In this document: piece after piece, positions 39,845 to 50,016 of the stretch
Position numbering within the stretch: position 1 is the first letter of the stretch
Layout of the letters: each line of letters starts with the position of its first letter
NCBI GenBank assembly: GCA_001839685.1
Contig: MLAK01000659.1
Span: forward strand, 18,543-82,542
Direction of reading: 5' to 3'
From: Tritrichomonas foetus
Taxonomy: Eukaryota > Parabasalia > Tritrichomonadida > Tritrichomonadidae
DNA length: 64,000 nt
Program-made: the position numbers and the translations under genes
The notes under the pieces: model-generated
What the model saw: only the letters and a program-made list of their open reading frames with translations
The model's database searches: none
Told to the model about the DNA's origin: nothing

Positions 39845-41320
39845 ATGGATTATAAGAGTTTAACAAAACCAAACGAGCCAGCATACTTTAAGTACCAAAG
39901 AAATATTCTCGAATCAGAAAAATTCGACGTAAAGAATGATGGCTCTGATTTCACATTTAATTCCTTAATCACACATTTGTCAGATTTTCTGAATCAATCA
40001 AATGTAGATGATATCATATTATGTGTTAATCATATTGCTTCGTTTCTTTCTGACAAAAATAAAAATTATGATCAGATTTTGAAAGAAACAAAATTCCATG
40101 AATTATTCACAAAAATAGTCAATCTGCAAATAGAAGATGCCAGAAATGCCTTACTTTTTATATTAATCAAATTAAGTGAAACAAAAGACTCAGAAATTAT
40201 AAATTTCCTTTTTTCCAATCAAATAATTCAATACTGCTTTGAACCTTACACTAACAATGACCAAACTGTTGATTTATATCTATTAAATAACATTTTATAC
40301 TCATTAACAAATATTATATCTACTTTACAACCACAGCAAATTGACGAAGCTTTGAAATTCATTCCATTTGAGCAAATCTTTACTGTTCAAACAAGTGATA
40401 CACAACTTATGTATGTTTACACATTAAACTGTATAGAATTATACACAAAGATTGTGAAACATGGAAAACAAATTTTATTTCCTTCCCAATTTTGTGAATT
40501 CATCCAACAATCTTTATGTGGATTTTATAATGATTCATCATCAACAATGATACAATATATCATTGATTTCTATCAAATAGCTTCAAAAATTGAACACATT
40601 GAATCATTTTGGCCATTTTTAGAAAATGAAGTTTACCAACAACTTGTTGTTTCTGTATTCAACAGCAATAATCTCTTAATTCTATTGAAATACTTTAATA
40701 TGGTGGCAGATGTAAGTGATCGTTTATTTGGAATCATTGAAAACTCAATTGAAATTGATGAAAATGAAATTTTGAGCTTTTTGACTGTTTTATTAGATGA
40801 TAGTGAGTATTTAGAATGCTGTGTAAGTTTATTATCCGAAATTGAGGATTATTCACTACAAAGTATAGTTTTTAAGTTTTTAGAAGTTTATTTAAGAAAG
40901 AATCCAGTTATATTACAAGATGAAGATTTTCTTCAAACATTTCCTTTCATTTTTAATACGATTAGCAATGGCTCCTTCAAAGAAAAATGCTGTGCAATAA
41001 AATTAATCAATAGAATTATTTCTATTGGAACACCTGAAAATTGCGAGCAATTGAATGAATACCGTCTGTTTGAATTGCTCATTAATGGTTTAGAAACAGA
41101 TGATAGTGAACTTTTGAGAACCATTTTAGCAACAATTTTCATTTATATCAGCAAATTTTCGTTTGATCAGGAAAAATTGCACAAATATATGATGCCTTTC
41201 CAAACAAAAGATTTCTATGATACATTAGCAGACATTAAAGAAAGAGCAGAGCCACACATTTTGGCTACGTGCATCAAATTAGAAAAACTTTTGAATAGCT
41301 TACAACAAAGTGATACTTGA
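39845..41320 (+). CDS. ARM-repeat protein, importin-alpha-like paralog
   Basis: 491 residues, all helical, with armadillo-type repeats (VDLYLLNNILYSLTNIIST; YTLNCIELYTKIVKHGKQ; CCAIKLINRIISIGTPENCE). The N-terminus NEPAYFKYQRNILESEKF parallels the starts of the ARM proteins at 35310 and 41913 (P-x-Y/F-F, then Arg). Repeats are more degenerate than in true importin alpha, so cargo-binding may differ. ATG at 39845 is preceded by a pyrimidine-rich CACTCCTTTCTCCG, with no clear TCA initiator. The stop TGA is followed by AA. Confidence 0.65.
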   Translation: MDYKSLTKPNEPAYFKYQRNILESEKFDVKNDGSDFTFNSLITHLSDFLNQSNVDDIILCVNHIASFLSDKNKNYDQILKETKFHELFTKIVNLQIEDARNALLFILIKLSETKDSEIINFLFSNQIIQYCFEPYTNNDQTVDLYLLNNILYSLTNIISTLQPQQIDEALKFIPFEQIFTVQTSDTQLMYVYTLNCIELYTKIVKHGKQILFPSQFCEFIQQSLCGFYNDSSSTMIQYIIDFYQIASKIEHIESFWPFLENEVYQQLVVSVFNSNNLLILLKYFNMVADVSDRLFGIIENSIEIDENEILSFLTVLLDDSEYLECCVSLLSEIEDYSLQSIVFKFLEVYLRKNPVILQDEDFLQTFPFIFNTISNGSFKEKCCAIKLINRIISIGTPENCEQLNEYRLFELLINGLETDDSELLRTILATIFIYISKFSFDQEKLHKYMMPFQTKDFYDTLADIKERAEPHILATCIKLEKLLNSLQQSDT

Positions 41321-41404
41321 AACAAAAACATTTGTTTGAATAAAAAATAATCTTCTATCATAATCTATCATGTGTTATTTTAATTACAAATATGATTATA
41401 TTTC

Positions 41405-41452
41405 TATACCTCTGCATTACGACCAAAATTTACGCGAAAACATCAATTTGCC
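41405..41452 (+). other. Intergenic element, copy 1 of 2
   Basis: This 48-base stretch begins TATACCTCTGCATTACGACC and shares about 70% of bases with 63100-63150 (TATACCTCTGCAGTGCGGCC..), in the same orientation. Both lie in gene-free DNA downstream of a plus-strand gene. Role unknown. Confidence 0.5.
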
Positions 41453-41897
41453 GTGAAAATAAAATCTTTGTCATAATATTTTTCTCGAATTTTTGTAATG
41501 GAGATGTATATTTTATTCTGAGGCTTGATAAGACCAGCAAAATCACATAATCTCATTTATTCCAATGTATTACAAGTCGTGGAGGACTGGACACTGAATT
41601 TTGATCGGTTAGAAGTCGATTTAGTTCAACAATTGACTTGTGAATGTTATTTTAAATGTCACATATTCACGTTTAATTTGGGTGAATCAATCTGATCGAA
41701 ATTGTTCATCTTCATCTGGGATTTTTGGACCAGCCTAATCTGTAGATTAGATAAAGGTAGGTTTTATTAATAAATTAGTAATATTCTTTTCTCAAAATCA
41801 TCTGAAAATTTAATTTTATTGATTTTAGAAAAATTAATTGTTTAAATTAAAATATATGATTTAATTGGGGTTAATCTACTCAAAAATGAATTTTTGT

Positions 41898-41906
41898 TCA
41901 TTTTTT
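41898..41906 (+). promoter_or_regulatory. Initiator-like motif TCATTTTTT
   Basis: TCATTTTTT ends 6 bases before the ATG at 41913 and fits the trichomonad initiator; the leader would be only about 13 bases. Confidence 0.5.
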
Positions 41907-41912
41907 TAAAAA

Positions 41913-43310
41913 ATGGCCACGAATCCTCTTTCACCCAATTTTTTTAAAAAAGAGAGGACAGAAGAAATAATACATGAAACACACCTAATTGATCAAGGTG
42001 AAATGGAATTTCTGAGCAGTGTTGAAGAATTAAAAATTGCACAATCTGCACTTTTTAGCCAAGAGCCTGAAGATCAGTACAAAGCACTCCAATCTGTTTT
42101 CCATCTGTCAAACCAATATGGATTTGGCGAAGGCTCACTTCCGCCAATTTTTTTTAATCAGATTTTTGAATTGGCTTTTGGAAACCACGCCTCTTTGGCA
42201 ATTAGTGAAGCATCACTTCAGGTTATTGAATCACTTATTGAAAAATCACCATGGACTGTTAATGTGTTTTTATCTAACAATTATCACAAAACAGCTTTCG
42301 AAAACATTGTTGATGACAAAATTGGTCTTCCTATAGACAGGCTAGCTTTTACTCTCAACTCTTTAATGACACAAAGTGAAGAAGCATACAATCAAATTAT
42401 CGAACTTGGCTATTTTAAATATTTATTAGAAATTGGTTTGAAAAATTTAATAAATGCTGATGCGCTTTGGGTATTAACATCAATTCAAACAATTATAGTT
42501 TCACCAAACTTTTTGGAATATGAATCTTTCCATAAAATTATCGATATTGCTTTGAAATATTTTAATTCGAATAATCTTGATATTATCACTAATGTTTTCT
42601 ATATTTTAGGAAGATGCTTATCTTCTGATAAAGAATTAGAGTCAGATGATCTTGCAAGAATTACTACTGATGCAATATTACAAAAAGCTTTTCAAATTAT
42701 TGAAAATAAAGGAATTCCTGACATTCGAGCAGCTTTTAACTATGTTCATAATTTTATTTGTATATCAAATGAAACCACAATGAAATTTATTCGTTTTGAT
42801 TTTGTTAAAATGCTTGATTCTATCTTTCTAAAATGTGATTATGGTTCTCAGATTTACATTTTTTATATTTTATCAACTGCTGCAATTGAACCAGTCGAAG
42901 CTACACAAGAAATCTTGAGAGCACCTTTATTGAAATACATTCCTGATATATTAAGAACAGGAAAGCTGTCATTGAAAAGTGCTGCGCTTTCTTTAGCACA
43001 AAATTTAATTTTGAAATCTCCTTTTTTGGTCATTTTTGAATACGCAAAAACTTTATTTGAACCAATTATTGAACTCTTGTCGTGTGAGGATTTTGAGATT
43101 CTTGAAAAGTCGCTTCATATATTACAGTACCTTACAACGAGACTGTTCACACTTGAAATTGAAAAGGCAAAAGAGCTTCTTGCTTTGTTTGACAGAGATG
43201 CAAAAGAATCCTTGTATGCACTTCTTGAGTTTGAATCACCGACGATTCATGGGCTTGCAAATAACATCATTGTGTCATTGAATGAATTCTGTAAGAAATT
43301 TGAAGAATGA
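41913..43310 (+). CDS. ARM-repeat protein, importin-alpha-like paralog
   Basis: 465 residues, all helical, with armadillo-type repeats (LWVLTSIQTIIVSPNFLEY; VFYILGRCLSSDKELESDD; AALSLAQNLILKSP). The start MATNPLSPNFFKKERTEEII resembles an importin-beta-binding segment and parallels the ARM proteins at 35310 and 39845. It follows the second of these by 592 bases on the same strand, which suggests local duplication, although the sequences have diverged greatly. The stop TGA is followed by AAAA. Confidence 0.65.
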   Translation: MATNPLSPNFFKKERTEEIIHETHLIDQGEMEFLSSVEELKIAQSALFSQEPEDQYKALQSVFHLSNQYGFGEGSLPPIFFNQIFELAFGNHASLAISEASLQVIESLIEKSPWTVNVFLSNNYHKTAFENIVDDKIGLPIDRLAFTLNSLMTQSEEAYNQIIELGYFKYLLEIGLKNLINADALWVLTSIQTIIVSPNFLEYESFHKIIDIALKYFNSNNLDIITNVFYILGRCLSSDKELESDDLARITTDAILQKAFQIIENKGIPDIRAAFNYVHNFICISNETTMKFIRFDFVKMLDSIFLKCDYGSQIYIFYILSTAAIEPVEATQEILRAPLLKYIPDILRTGKLSLKSAALSLAQNLILKSPFLVIFEYAKTLFEPIIELLSCEDFEILEKSLHILQYLTTRLFTLEIEKAKELLALFDRDAKESLYALLEFESPTIHGLANNIIVSLNEFCKKFEE

Positions 43311-43414
43311 AAAAACTCTTTGTATTACTTATATTAAAAATTTGGATGTTTTAATTTCTTTGGATTTGTTTTATTTGTTTTCTTCTATTGATTCCATTTT
43401 CTGATATATTCATT

Positions 43415-43720
43415 TAATTCTTTCTCTTTCTTTTAATTCTTTCTCTTTATTTTCATTCTTTCTCTTTATTTTAATTCTTTCTCTTTATTTTAATTCTTTC
43501 TCTTTATTTTAATTCTTTCTCTTGATTTTCATTCTTCCTCTTTCTTTTAATTCTTTTTCATTTTTTTAATTCTTTTTCATTCTTTTAATTCTTTTTCTTT
43601 ATTTTCATTCTTTTTCATTCTTTTAATTCTTTTTCATTTTTTTAATTCTTTTTCATTTTTTTAATTCTTTTTCATTCTTTTAATTCTTTCTCTTTCTTTT
43701 CATTCTTTCTCTTTCGCCCT
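43415..43720 (+). repeat. Pyrimidine-rich minisatellite, 19-base units
   Basis: Units of the form ATTCTTTCTCTTTATTTTA repeat about 16 times, with exact 19-base spacing in the best part (43474, 43493, 43512). Variants replace TTTATTTTA by TTTTTCATTCTTTTA. One strand is nearly all T and C, so triplex or slipped structures are possible. It lies in the gene-free gap 43311-43926 after an ARM gene and before the SNARE on the other strand; the rest of that gap shows nothing. Confidence 0.85.
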
Positions 43721-43926
43721 TTCATATTTTGCCGAAAAGACCCCACAGCCCCGGTAAAAGCTTCAGTCCATACAAAAAGACTAAAAACAGCCAATTCTTT
43801 GCCTGATGTTCAAGAAAGTGGCTTATCTACATCATCCAATCAGCCTTGAACATATAATAAAAATACGAAGAATGAGTACAGGTTTTATGAATAGGTGAAA
43901 TTTATTAATAAAAAAATAAAAAAGTT

Positions 43927-44280
43927 TTACCAGCTTCCTCTCCTCTTTTCTGGCCTGATTTTGTCCAAAATGCTTGGCGGCAAAACCAAAATGAGAATCG
44001 TCAAAACAAAGAAAAGTAAGCATAAAATCCATGAGCAGAGACCTCCGCCAGACACTTTTTGGACATCTTTGAGTTTGTCTGTTGCTTTGTTGATATTTGC
44101 GTCTGTTTGATCCATATGGTCGTTGATGTCTTTCGCCATTTCGATTTGATCGCCAATTTCTGTACCAATTTCTGTCGCATTCGTTTTCATTGTTTCTGTT
44201 TGGGCAAGAATGGCGTCAACACCGGCATCAATTTGGGCATTGAGCGCCATATTTTCTTCGTGCTGTTGCATCGCAGACAT
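43927..44280 (-). CDS. Qc-type SNARE with C-terminal anchor
   Basis: 117 residues: a SNARE helix at about 28-80 with a central Gln (zero layer) in IGDQIEMAKD, heptads of hydrophobic residues on both sides (MKTNATEIGTEIGDQIEMA; INDHMDQTDANINKATDKL), then GGG and a membrane segment (SWILCLLFFVLTILILVLP) at about 83-103. Ten basic residues follow the anchor. The lack of an N-terminal domain and the Gln in the central layer suit a small Qc (syntaxin-8 or Bet1-like) SNARE, acting in vesicle fusion. Vps33, an SM protein for such bundles, is also in this window. ATG at 44280. Confidence 0.85.
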   Translation of the reverse strand: MSAMQQHEENMALNAQIDAGVDAILAQTETMKTNATEIGTEIGDQIEMAKDINDHMDQTDANINKATDKLKDVQKVSGGGLCSWILCLLFFVLTILILVLPPSILDKIRPEKRRGSW

Positions 44281-44285
44281 TTTCG

Positions 44286-44293
44286 TAAAATGA
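44286..44293 (-). promoter_or_regulatory. Initiator-like motif TCATTTTA
   Basis: On the minus strand TCATTTTA ends 5 bases before the SNARE ATG, consistent with the very short leaders of trichomonad genes. Confidence 0.5.
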
Positions 44294-44907
44294 ACAACTT
44301 TTTGAAATATTTGAAGTTATTCAATTTATATGTACTGATCGTAATTTCTGTCAAACCGTGATGTAAACTTCTTAAAATCGAGATAAGACTATACACTTTT
44401 ATCTTGATAATAATGCATATTTTATATACAATATATCCATTACTAATTAATATAGATATATTTAATAATATTTATAAAGATATAAATGCCAATAAAAGCC
44501 ATAAAATTATTTATTGATAAAATAATGAAAGAAAATTACTTTCCCGGATCATTATTCAATATTGTTACTCATAATCTTCTACGCAAATGCAATTTTTTCA
44601 TGAAACACTAGCATCTTTTTTTGACAAATAATATCTCAAAATCCTTCATGTTTCACTTCACATAGTTGATGAAAACCATTTAAAATCATTCGCCATTAAT
44701 CATTTGTCAGATATTGTGAAGTAATTTTTCCTTTCTAAAACATTCATCTATCTACAACAAAAGAAAAGTCCGAGATCTATCTTTTATATTGATAAAATGT
44801 GAGTTTATAGCTTAACTAGCATAACTATCAAGAAATCATAATTTTAATTTTAATACTTTTATTAATATAACCTGACAAAAAATAAATAATAAGGATTCAT
44901 TTTGCTT
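44294..44907. other. Intergenic region, no gene seen
   Basis: About 610 bases of AT-rich DNA between the SNARE and HIRA genes (both minus strand). Nothing recognised. Confidence 0.5.
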
Positions 44908-46920
44908 TCATTTTGCCCCCCATCGTGATTTAAGGGTAGTTTCCAATTTATCAATGTACTTTTTAGCATATTCTGTATTATCGTTTTCTTTCATTTCCGA
45001 CAAAAATGTTTCAATTTGTTTGTATTCGCCTGAATAAGCGGAAAACATGGTACTTATTCCAAAATCGTACCATTGGCTTGCTGCACTTTCGTGTTCACTT
45101 AATTTTGCAAATCTTTCAATTTCCTCCATTGAAGCATCATCATACTGTTTTGTTAAAACACCACCGACCCATGCTTCGGCAGAAGAGTCATATAACCAAA
45201 CTTTCCCGCGTGAATGACCAAGAATAATTTTGTCTGTAATTATTCCAAAATTCACGAAATCATCTGGACATTCGCATGAAAAGATACATTCAAGAGTTTT
45301 CAAACTTAATACAAAACAACGAGATCCAACAGCTAGAACAACACCTGCAGCTGTTGACAAATGTCGACATTTACCAGAAATACAAAAAGGTGAAGCAATT
45401 CTTTGACCAGTGTTTTTCGATAATTTATAAACACAAACACCACTTGAACAAACCACGCAATCATCACAAATTAGTACATGTGAAGGTTCTTCTGAAAGTG
45501 CTGCAGGTTTAGGCCAATTAAGATTAGGAATATTAAATTCAAATGGAATATGTGGACCTTTTGAATCACATTCAACATTACATTGAAAAGAAATAAGTTG
45601 CTTTTCAACTGCTGTCAATAAAACTGGCTGAATTGTACAAATTCCATCTTTTCCACTATAAGAAACAACTTGACGTTCAAGGACTTCTTCAGTTGTAAGT
45701 TGAAGAACTTCTAAATCGATTTCTTTTTCTTTTACTTCAAGAGATTGCAGAATATTTGCTGCATTTTGAGTGTGCTTAGATTTTAGTTTAAAACTCGTCT
45801 CACCCAACAATCTTGCTTTAATTTCTTCCATTTCATTTAAATCAGCCTTTGGTAATTCGAACTCTTTCAAGAAGCGGATACAAACCAAACCACCTTCACG
45901 TGTTACTGGATCGCTTTCAACTGCAATGAGAAGCCAGGTCCCATCTTTGGTCCATGCAAGATCATTACAAGTAGAATTTGATATTTGATCAATTACGAAA
46001 AGAGGCTTTGTTTCTTCTCCGACTAACCAAATTGATAAAACGCCACATTTATCAGCACAAGCGAATAAAGATGCATAGTTGTGGTTATCTGTTTTAAGAA
46101 GAAACGGGGGACATCCAAGACATGAAGTATGTGCAACATGGCCTTCTAGCGCGAATGCAAAATTAAATGATTCGCGTTGGAAAAATGGCGAAAGATATGA
46201 ATCGCGATAGCCACCAGTTGCACCAATAAACGAGCCGTCAGGTGACCACGAAATCCTTGAAACCATGTCGTGCTCAGTCTCAAAGCAGTCTGTGACCTCT
46301 TTGATGAAGCGCCCCTGGGTGTCAAAGATCGACATATTCGAGTTCATCAGCTGGACAACAATAAATCTATTTAACGGATCCCAGGCTACAGAAATAATGC
46401 CGATATTCATTTGGTAGGACCACAGCTGTGAATTTGTTTTGACGTCCCACACGATTAATGACCCGTCGATTGAGCAGGATGCTATTCGCTGGGAATCGGG
46501 TGACCACGAAAGACTTGTGACGTCACGGCGGTGCCCCGTGAAAGATCGAGACGACCATCTCTGGACCGGCGGGTTCGGCTTCAACGCATCTTCGGGAATA
46601 CCGAAAACACTCGGCTTGCCAAATGAATGAACCCTTTGCCATAAAAAAACTTGGGAATCATCACTCGCGGATGCCAAATATTTACCGTCTGGACTAAAGC
46701 GAACGCAGTTGACTGAACCGGTGTGATCTCGAAGTAATGCTACTAATTTTTCTTTCGTTGATGAGGAGTCGATCAAAGCGTTGAAGTTCCAAATTTTTAC
46801 ATAATTATCCCAACCGCCAGTTGCAAAATATTGACCTGATGGATGAATGGAAACACATGAAATTGGGCGATTTCCATGACGAACCCATTTTGGAAGTACA
46901 AGACTGTATTGGGAATCCAT
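44908..46920 (-). CDS. HIRA: HIRA-type histone chaperone, WD40
   Basis: A 670-residue protein. Residues 1-370 form a seven-blade WD40 propeller with HIRA signatures: KWVRHGNRPISCVSIHPSG, GGWDNYVKIWN, HTGSVNCVRFSPDGKYLASA, TGHRRDVTSLSWSPDSQRIA, and DMVSRISWSPDGSFIGATGG. The region around 375-450 is a charged linker, and 470-640 resembles the HIRA/Hir C-terminal domain (FNIPNLNWPKPAALSEEP; GKVWLYDSSAEAWV). HIRA deposits histone H3.3-H4 independently of DNA replication. The protein is shorter than animal HIRA (about 1,000), as in several protists. ATG at 46920; no TCA initiator, but CCCACTCGTTT lies upstream. Confidence 0.85.
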   Translation of the reverse strand: MDSQYSLVLPKWVRHGNRPISCVSIHPSGQYFATGGWDNYVKIWNFNALIDSSSTKEKLVALLRDHTGSVNCVRFSPDGKYLASASDDSQVFLWQRVHSFGKPSVFGIPEDALKPNPPVQRWSSRSFTGHRRDVTSLSWSPDSQRIASCSIDGSLIVWDVKTNSQLWSYQMNIGIISVAWDPLNRFIVVQLMNSNMSIFDTQGRFIKEVTDCFETEHDMVSRISWSPDGSFIGATGGYRDSYLSPFFQRESFNFAFALEGHVAHTSCLGCPPFLLKTDNHNYASLFACADKCGVLSIWLVGEETKPLFVIDQISNSTCNDLAWTKDGTWLLIAVESDPVTREGGLVCIRFLKEFELPKADLNEMEEIKARLLGETSFKLKSKHTQNAANILQSLEVKEKEIDLEVLQLTTEEVLERQVVSYSGKDGICTIQPVLLTAVEKQLISFQCNVECDSKGPHIPFEFNIPNLNWPKPAALSEEPSHVLICDDCVVCSSGVCVYKLSKNTGQRIASPFCISGKCRHLSTAAGVVLAVGSRCFVLSLKTLECIFSCECPDDFVNFGIITDKIILGHSRGKVWLYDSSAEAWVGGVLTKQYDDASMEEIERFAKLSEHESAASQWYDFGISTMFSAYSGEYKQIETFLSEMKENDNTEYAKKYIDKLETTLKSRWGAK

Positions 46921-47423
46921 TTCTTTTTCTTCGTTTTCAAAATTTTAAACGAGTGGGGCTGACATGTGACATAAAATGAACATATTTCTGATTCCTGATC
47001 AGTTAACCTAGCTTTCATTAACATGTTCATTTCACTTTCTATATTCAAAAAGCTAAACTTTTTGGTAACTTTAAGCAAATCACTTGATGTGCACATCAAA
47101 CTTCATGCAGTCATATAGAAAGTCTAATTTATTGCACTACCTATAATTGCAAATGATTTAATCATGATTCCAAGTTTTTTTTTGAATTCAGATTAAAAAA
47201 ATGAAATTAGTTCAATGAGAGATTGTTATTACTATAACAGTTGTAAATTACAACCTTCAGTGAGCAACGAATATACAATCAATGATTAGCTCAAAAATAA
47301 GAAAATATTGACAAAATCGTAAATTGCATCCAATATTTTATTTAATACAATGGCAATTTATACAATATTATAATTTATACTATATATTTAAATACAAGAA
47401 AGAATTATTTCAAAACGATTGAA
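46921..47423. other. Intergenic region, no gene seen
   Basis: 503 bases between two minus-strand genes, AT-rich. A short minus-strand frame (47099-46797) is partly a shadow of HIRA. Confidence 0.5.
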
Positions 47424-48623
47424 TTATTCTCCATTCTCATCTAAATATTCGAGTGCCTGCCTGATCATATTTATTGCAGTTTCCAAAGGAAGCTCGTACG
47501 GCTTCTTTTTCCGATTTGGCATGTTTGGGATCCTCGCAATGATGTGGTGGTGCCCAACGTAAGCAGAAACATGCAGAAAGAGCGGCTCGAAGAATGCCCC
47601 ATGAATTTCACAGACAACTGTCGCCTTTTGCATGAGCAAGCTTAGTGCTATATCAGATGACGTGCAAGTGAACAATAATTTCAGGCTGTTGTAGAACAAG
47701 ACTGTTTCCTTGACACTGTTCAGCTCTTGATCGATAATCCAATCAATTTCTGAGTAGTTTCCTTTGATCACCTCCAACACATCTTGGTAATTCATAAGCT
47801 CATTGGATTTCCCAAGCCGCGTCATCATCGCGAAGTGCTTGGGCGGGGTTTTGTCAAGATCATAAACTCTGACGAAGTGCTCCCTCAATTTCTGAAAAGA
47901 CACGGGATTCACGTGGTTGCAGTGATGATTGGCAATTGAATAAAGGTTGTGGGCATAGAAAATCTCCTCTGCATGAGTGGTCACAATATACTGGTCGGGC
48001 GATATTCCAAAAGTTGACAAAGACTCATTAATGTATGGATTGACCTCATACAAAATTATTTTTGACTTTTTGAGAATATCGCTCGGATATAAAGATAGAA
48101 TGGATAGCGTGTTGAACAAAAACTTGCCGAAAGAAAACGGCCAGGTCATGTAAACGTGAAGAACGTGATCCAAATACGTAATGTTACTTGGTATATATGG
48201 TATTTCCATCAACGATTCATAGTACACGCGACAGAATTGATATATGACATGATTAAAATAAACGTCGCATTTATTCGTCACAAAAACATTCTGGATATTG
48301 GAGAGAATTATCTGATGCGTAATATTTGATGTTTCGAATAGTTTTTTGGTGAGAATTTGGCGTTCAAGGCAACAACCGATAAAATCAAGGGTTGAGTCTT
48401 CTGAAATGCTGTAATTCGTCGTAATAGTCTGAAGAATCGTCATATGATCTGAAAGGCCTTTAAAATTATCGAATCTCTGGGTCTGATAAGGCGTGCCTAA
48501 AACTTTGATAAGCTTTTCTTTTGGCCTTATTAGGAATTTGGAGATGCCTGAAAGAAAAAAGCAGAAAACAGATAAGAAACAGGCTGTCTTAATCAACTTG
48601 GAAGAGGAATAAGTCAACTTCAA
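47424..48623 (-). CDS. GT61-family (DUF563) glycosyltransferase, type II membrane protein, no ATG start
   Basis: About 399 residues. A short basic tail and one hydrophobic segment (ACFLSVFCFFLSGISKFLI) form a signal anchor, and the rest would lie in the Golgi lumen. GT61 features: VLHVYMTWPFSFGKFLFNTL near 155, a long central domain, PPKHFAMMTRLGKSNEL near 265, and the end CEIHGAFFEPLFLHVSAYVG near 345, matching the conserved hGAxxxxxxF of GT61. Several N-x-S/T sites (NYS, NIT, NES) are present. Such enzymes add xylose or GlcNAc to glycans. Oddly, the frame opens with TTG at 48623 just after an in-frame TAA; the first Met is 60 residues in, past the anchor. The start may be lost, or lie in a separate exon or behind a frameshift. 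Confidence 0.75.
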   Translation of the reverse strand: MKLTYSSSKLIKTACFLSVFCFFLSGISKFLIRPKEKLIKVLGTPYQTQRFDNFKGLSDHMTILQTITTNYSISEDSTLDFIGCCLERQILTKKLFETSNITHQIILSNIQNVFVTNKCDVYFNHVIYQFCRVYYESLMEIPYIPSNITYLDHVLHVYMTWPFSFGKFLFNTLSILSLYPSDILKKSKIILYEVNPYINESLSTFGISPDQYIVTTHAEEIFYAHNLYSIANHHCNHVNPVSFQKLREHFVRVYDLDKTPPKHFAMMTRLGKSNELMNYQDVLEVIKGNYSEIDWIIDQELNSVKETVLFYNSLKLLFTCTSSDIALSLLMQKATVVCEIHGAFFEPLFLHVSAYVGHHHIIARIPNMPNRKKKPYELPLETAINMIRQALEYLDENGE

Positions 48624-50016
48624 ATTGAATTAAATTCAATGAGTAGTCAATATGAAGAAAAATGATCAAAAAAGTAGGCAAAGAAAAGATCTTTCATTGA
48701 AAGACTTTCTTTCATCGCCTGAATTTTGACTCTTAATATTTCTCAAAACTCCGCAATTTAATTGTGATAGATTTCTATGTTAACATTTAAAGATTCAATA
48801 GAAATATGTTTTTTGAATATGGATTTAAACGTATTAATTTAAGAAAACTTCGGTTTTTCTTTTTATTTGTGAGCATTTCTCCAGAATAAATGCGGAAACA
48901 AGATTTAAAGTCAAGTGATAAGTCGAAAAAGACCAATATCAATTCATTATTTTTCATTTATCATTTTGAGAACGAGTCATGCATGATCACTAATTTTGAA
49001 ATGGATATCGAACATTTGATGTCTTAAATTTGAAACAAATCTAATAAACTACACAATCTTACAATTCAATCAAATTTGATTTATTGTTTTATAAATGGAA
49101 ATATTTTGATCAATTTTTAGAATTTACATAATATAAAGAAATTAAAAGATTTTATAATTATATGTAATTATTTTATTAAATTTTACACAATTATAGTCAA
49201 TTAATTAACTAGATATTACTATTTTATAATTAACCTTTAGTAAGATAAAAACGTCCTCAATTGGATCATATTGAAAAAACATTGAAATATAAAAACGTTT
49301 GAAAGAAATTGAATGCAGATTCTTATTGAATTAATAACAATAAATTCTTCACCTTGCTCGAATCGAAATCATCTTGGTAACTCAATCTGTTTACAATCTT
49401 AATGTATACTATAACTTTATTCAATTTTTAAACTCGATCATTCATCAACTGTTCAACATAATTTTCATTTTTGTCATTTTCATCGTTTATCGGTAATTCT
49501 CATTAAACATGAACAAGAAAGTGATATTTGTCATTTATTGGGCCATAAATCATCGCCCTATTGCATGTTTTTCGGGAGACATGGACCGAATGAAATATAA
49601 TCTCACTCTTTCCCAGCCAAATTTTGGCCATAAAATAAGAGTGACATAAGAAATACAAATCTGATTGATTTTAAAAAGATAATTTTTTTGGCTAATACCG
49701 GTGTGTCTTTTTATTTATTCACTTTTTCAGTAATAACTTTTTCAGTCAATTTGGTCTCCAGCATAATTTTTTCCTCTCAATTTTTGACAATTGGGCAAAT
49801 AGCGAATAATTATGGGCTAATAAATATATTCGCCCAATATAATAATATTTACTCTCTTACATTTTTATTTTTCGAATATCATCACCGAATACCAAATCTC
49901 ACAAGAAATCAATTTATTTCGAAATAATATAATATAAATTTTAAATAAAATAAAAATCACGTAAAACAATATTTTATTAACATAATCATTTTTCTAATTA
50001 CCTTAATGACACGATT
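48624..50016. other. Long intergenic region, no gene supported
   Basis: About 1.39 kb between two minus-strand genes. Very AT-rich. A plus-strand frame at 49688-49927 (79 codons, Phe/Ile/Ser/Asn-rich, TTG start) is likely chance. No tRNA, repeat or pseudogene was recognised. Confidence 0.5.

Larger units (their letters stand above)
41321..41912. other. Intergenic region with a conserved element
   Basis: 590 bases between two plus-strand ARM genes. It contains the element at 41405-41452 described separately. No gene otherwise. The stretch 41570-41700 is a little less AT-rich but no tRNA or frame was recognised in it. Confidence 0.5.

Noticed and set aside
41570..41700. Possible tRNA or structured RNA in a slightly GC-richer stretch
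   Set aside because: No GGTTCRANNCC box, no acceptor stem pairing found.
49688..49927. Hydrophobic 79-codon frame on the plus strand
   Set aside because: Starts with TTG, composition matches AT-rich background, no initiator, no family.
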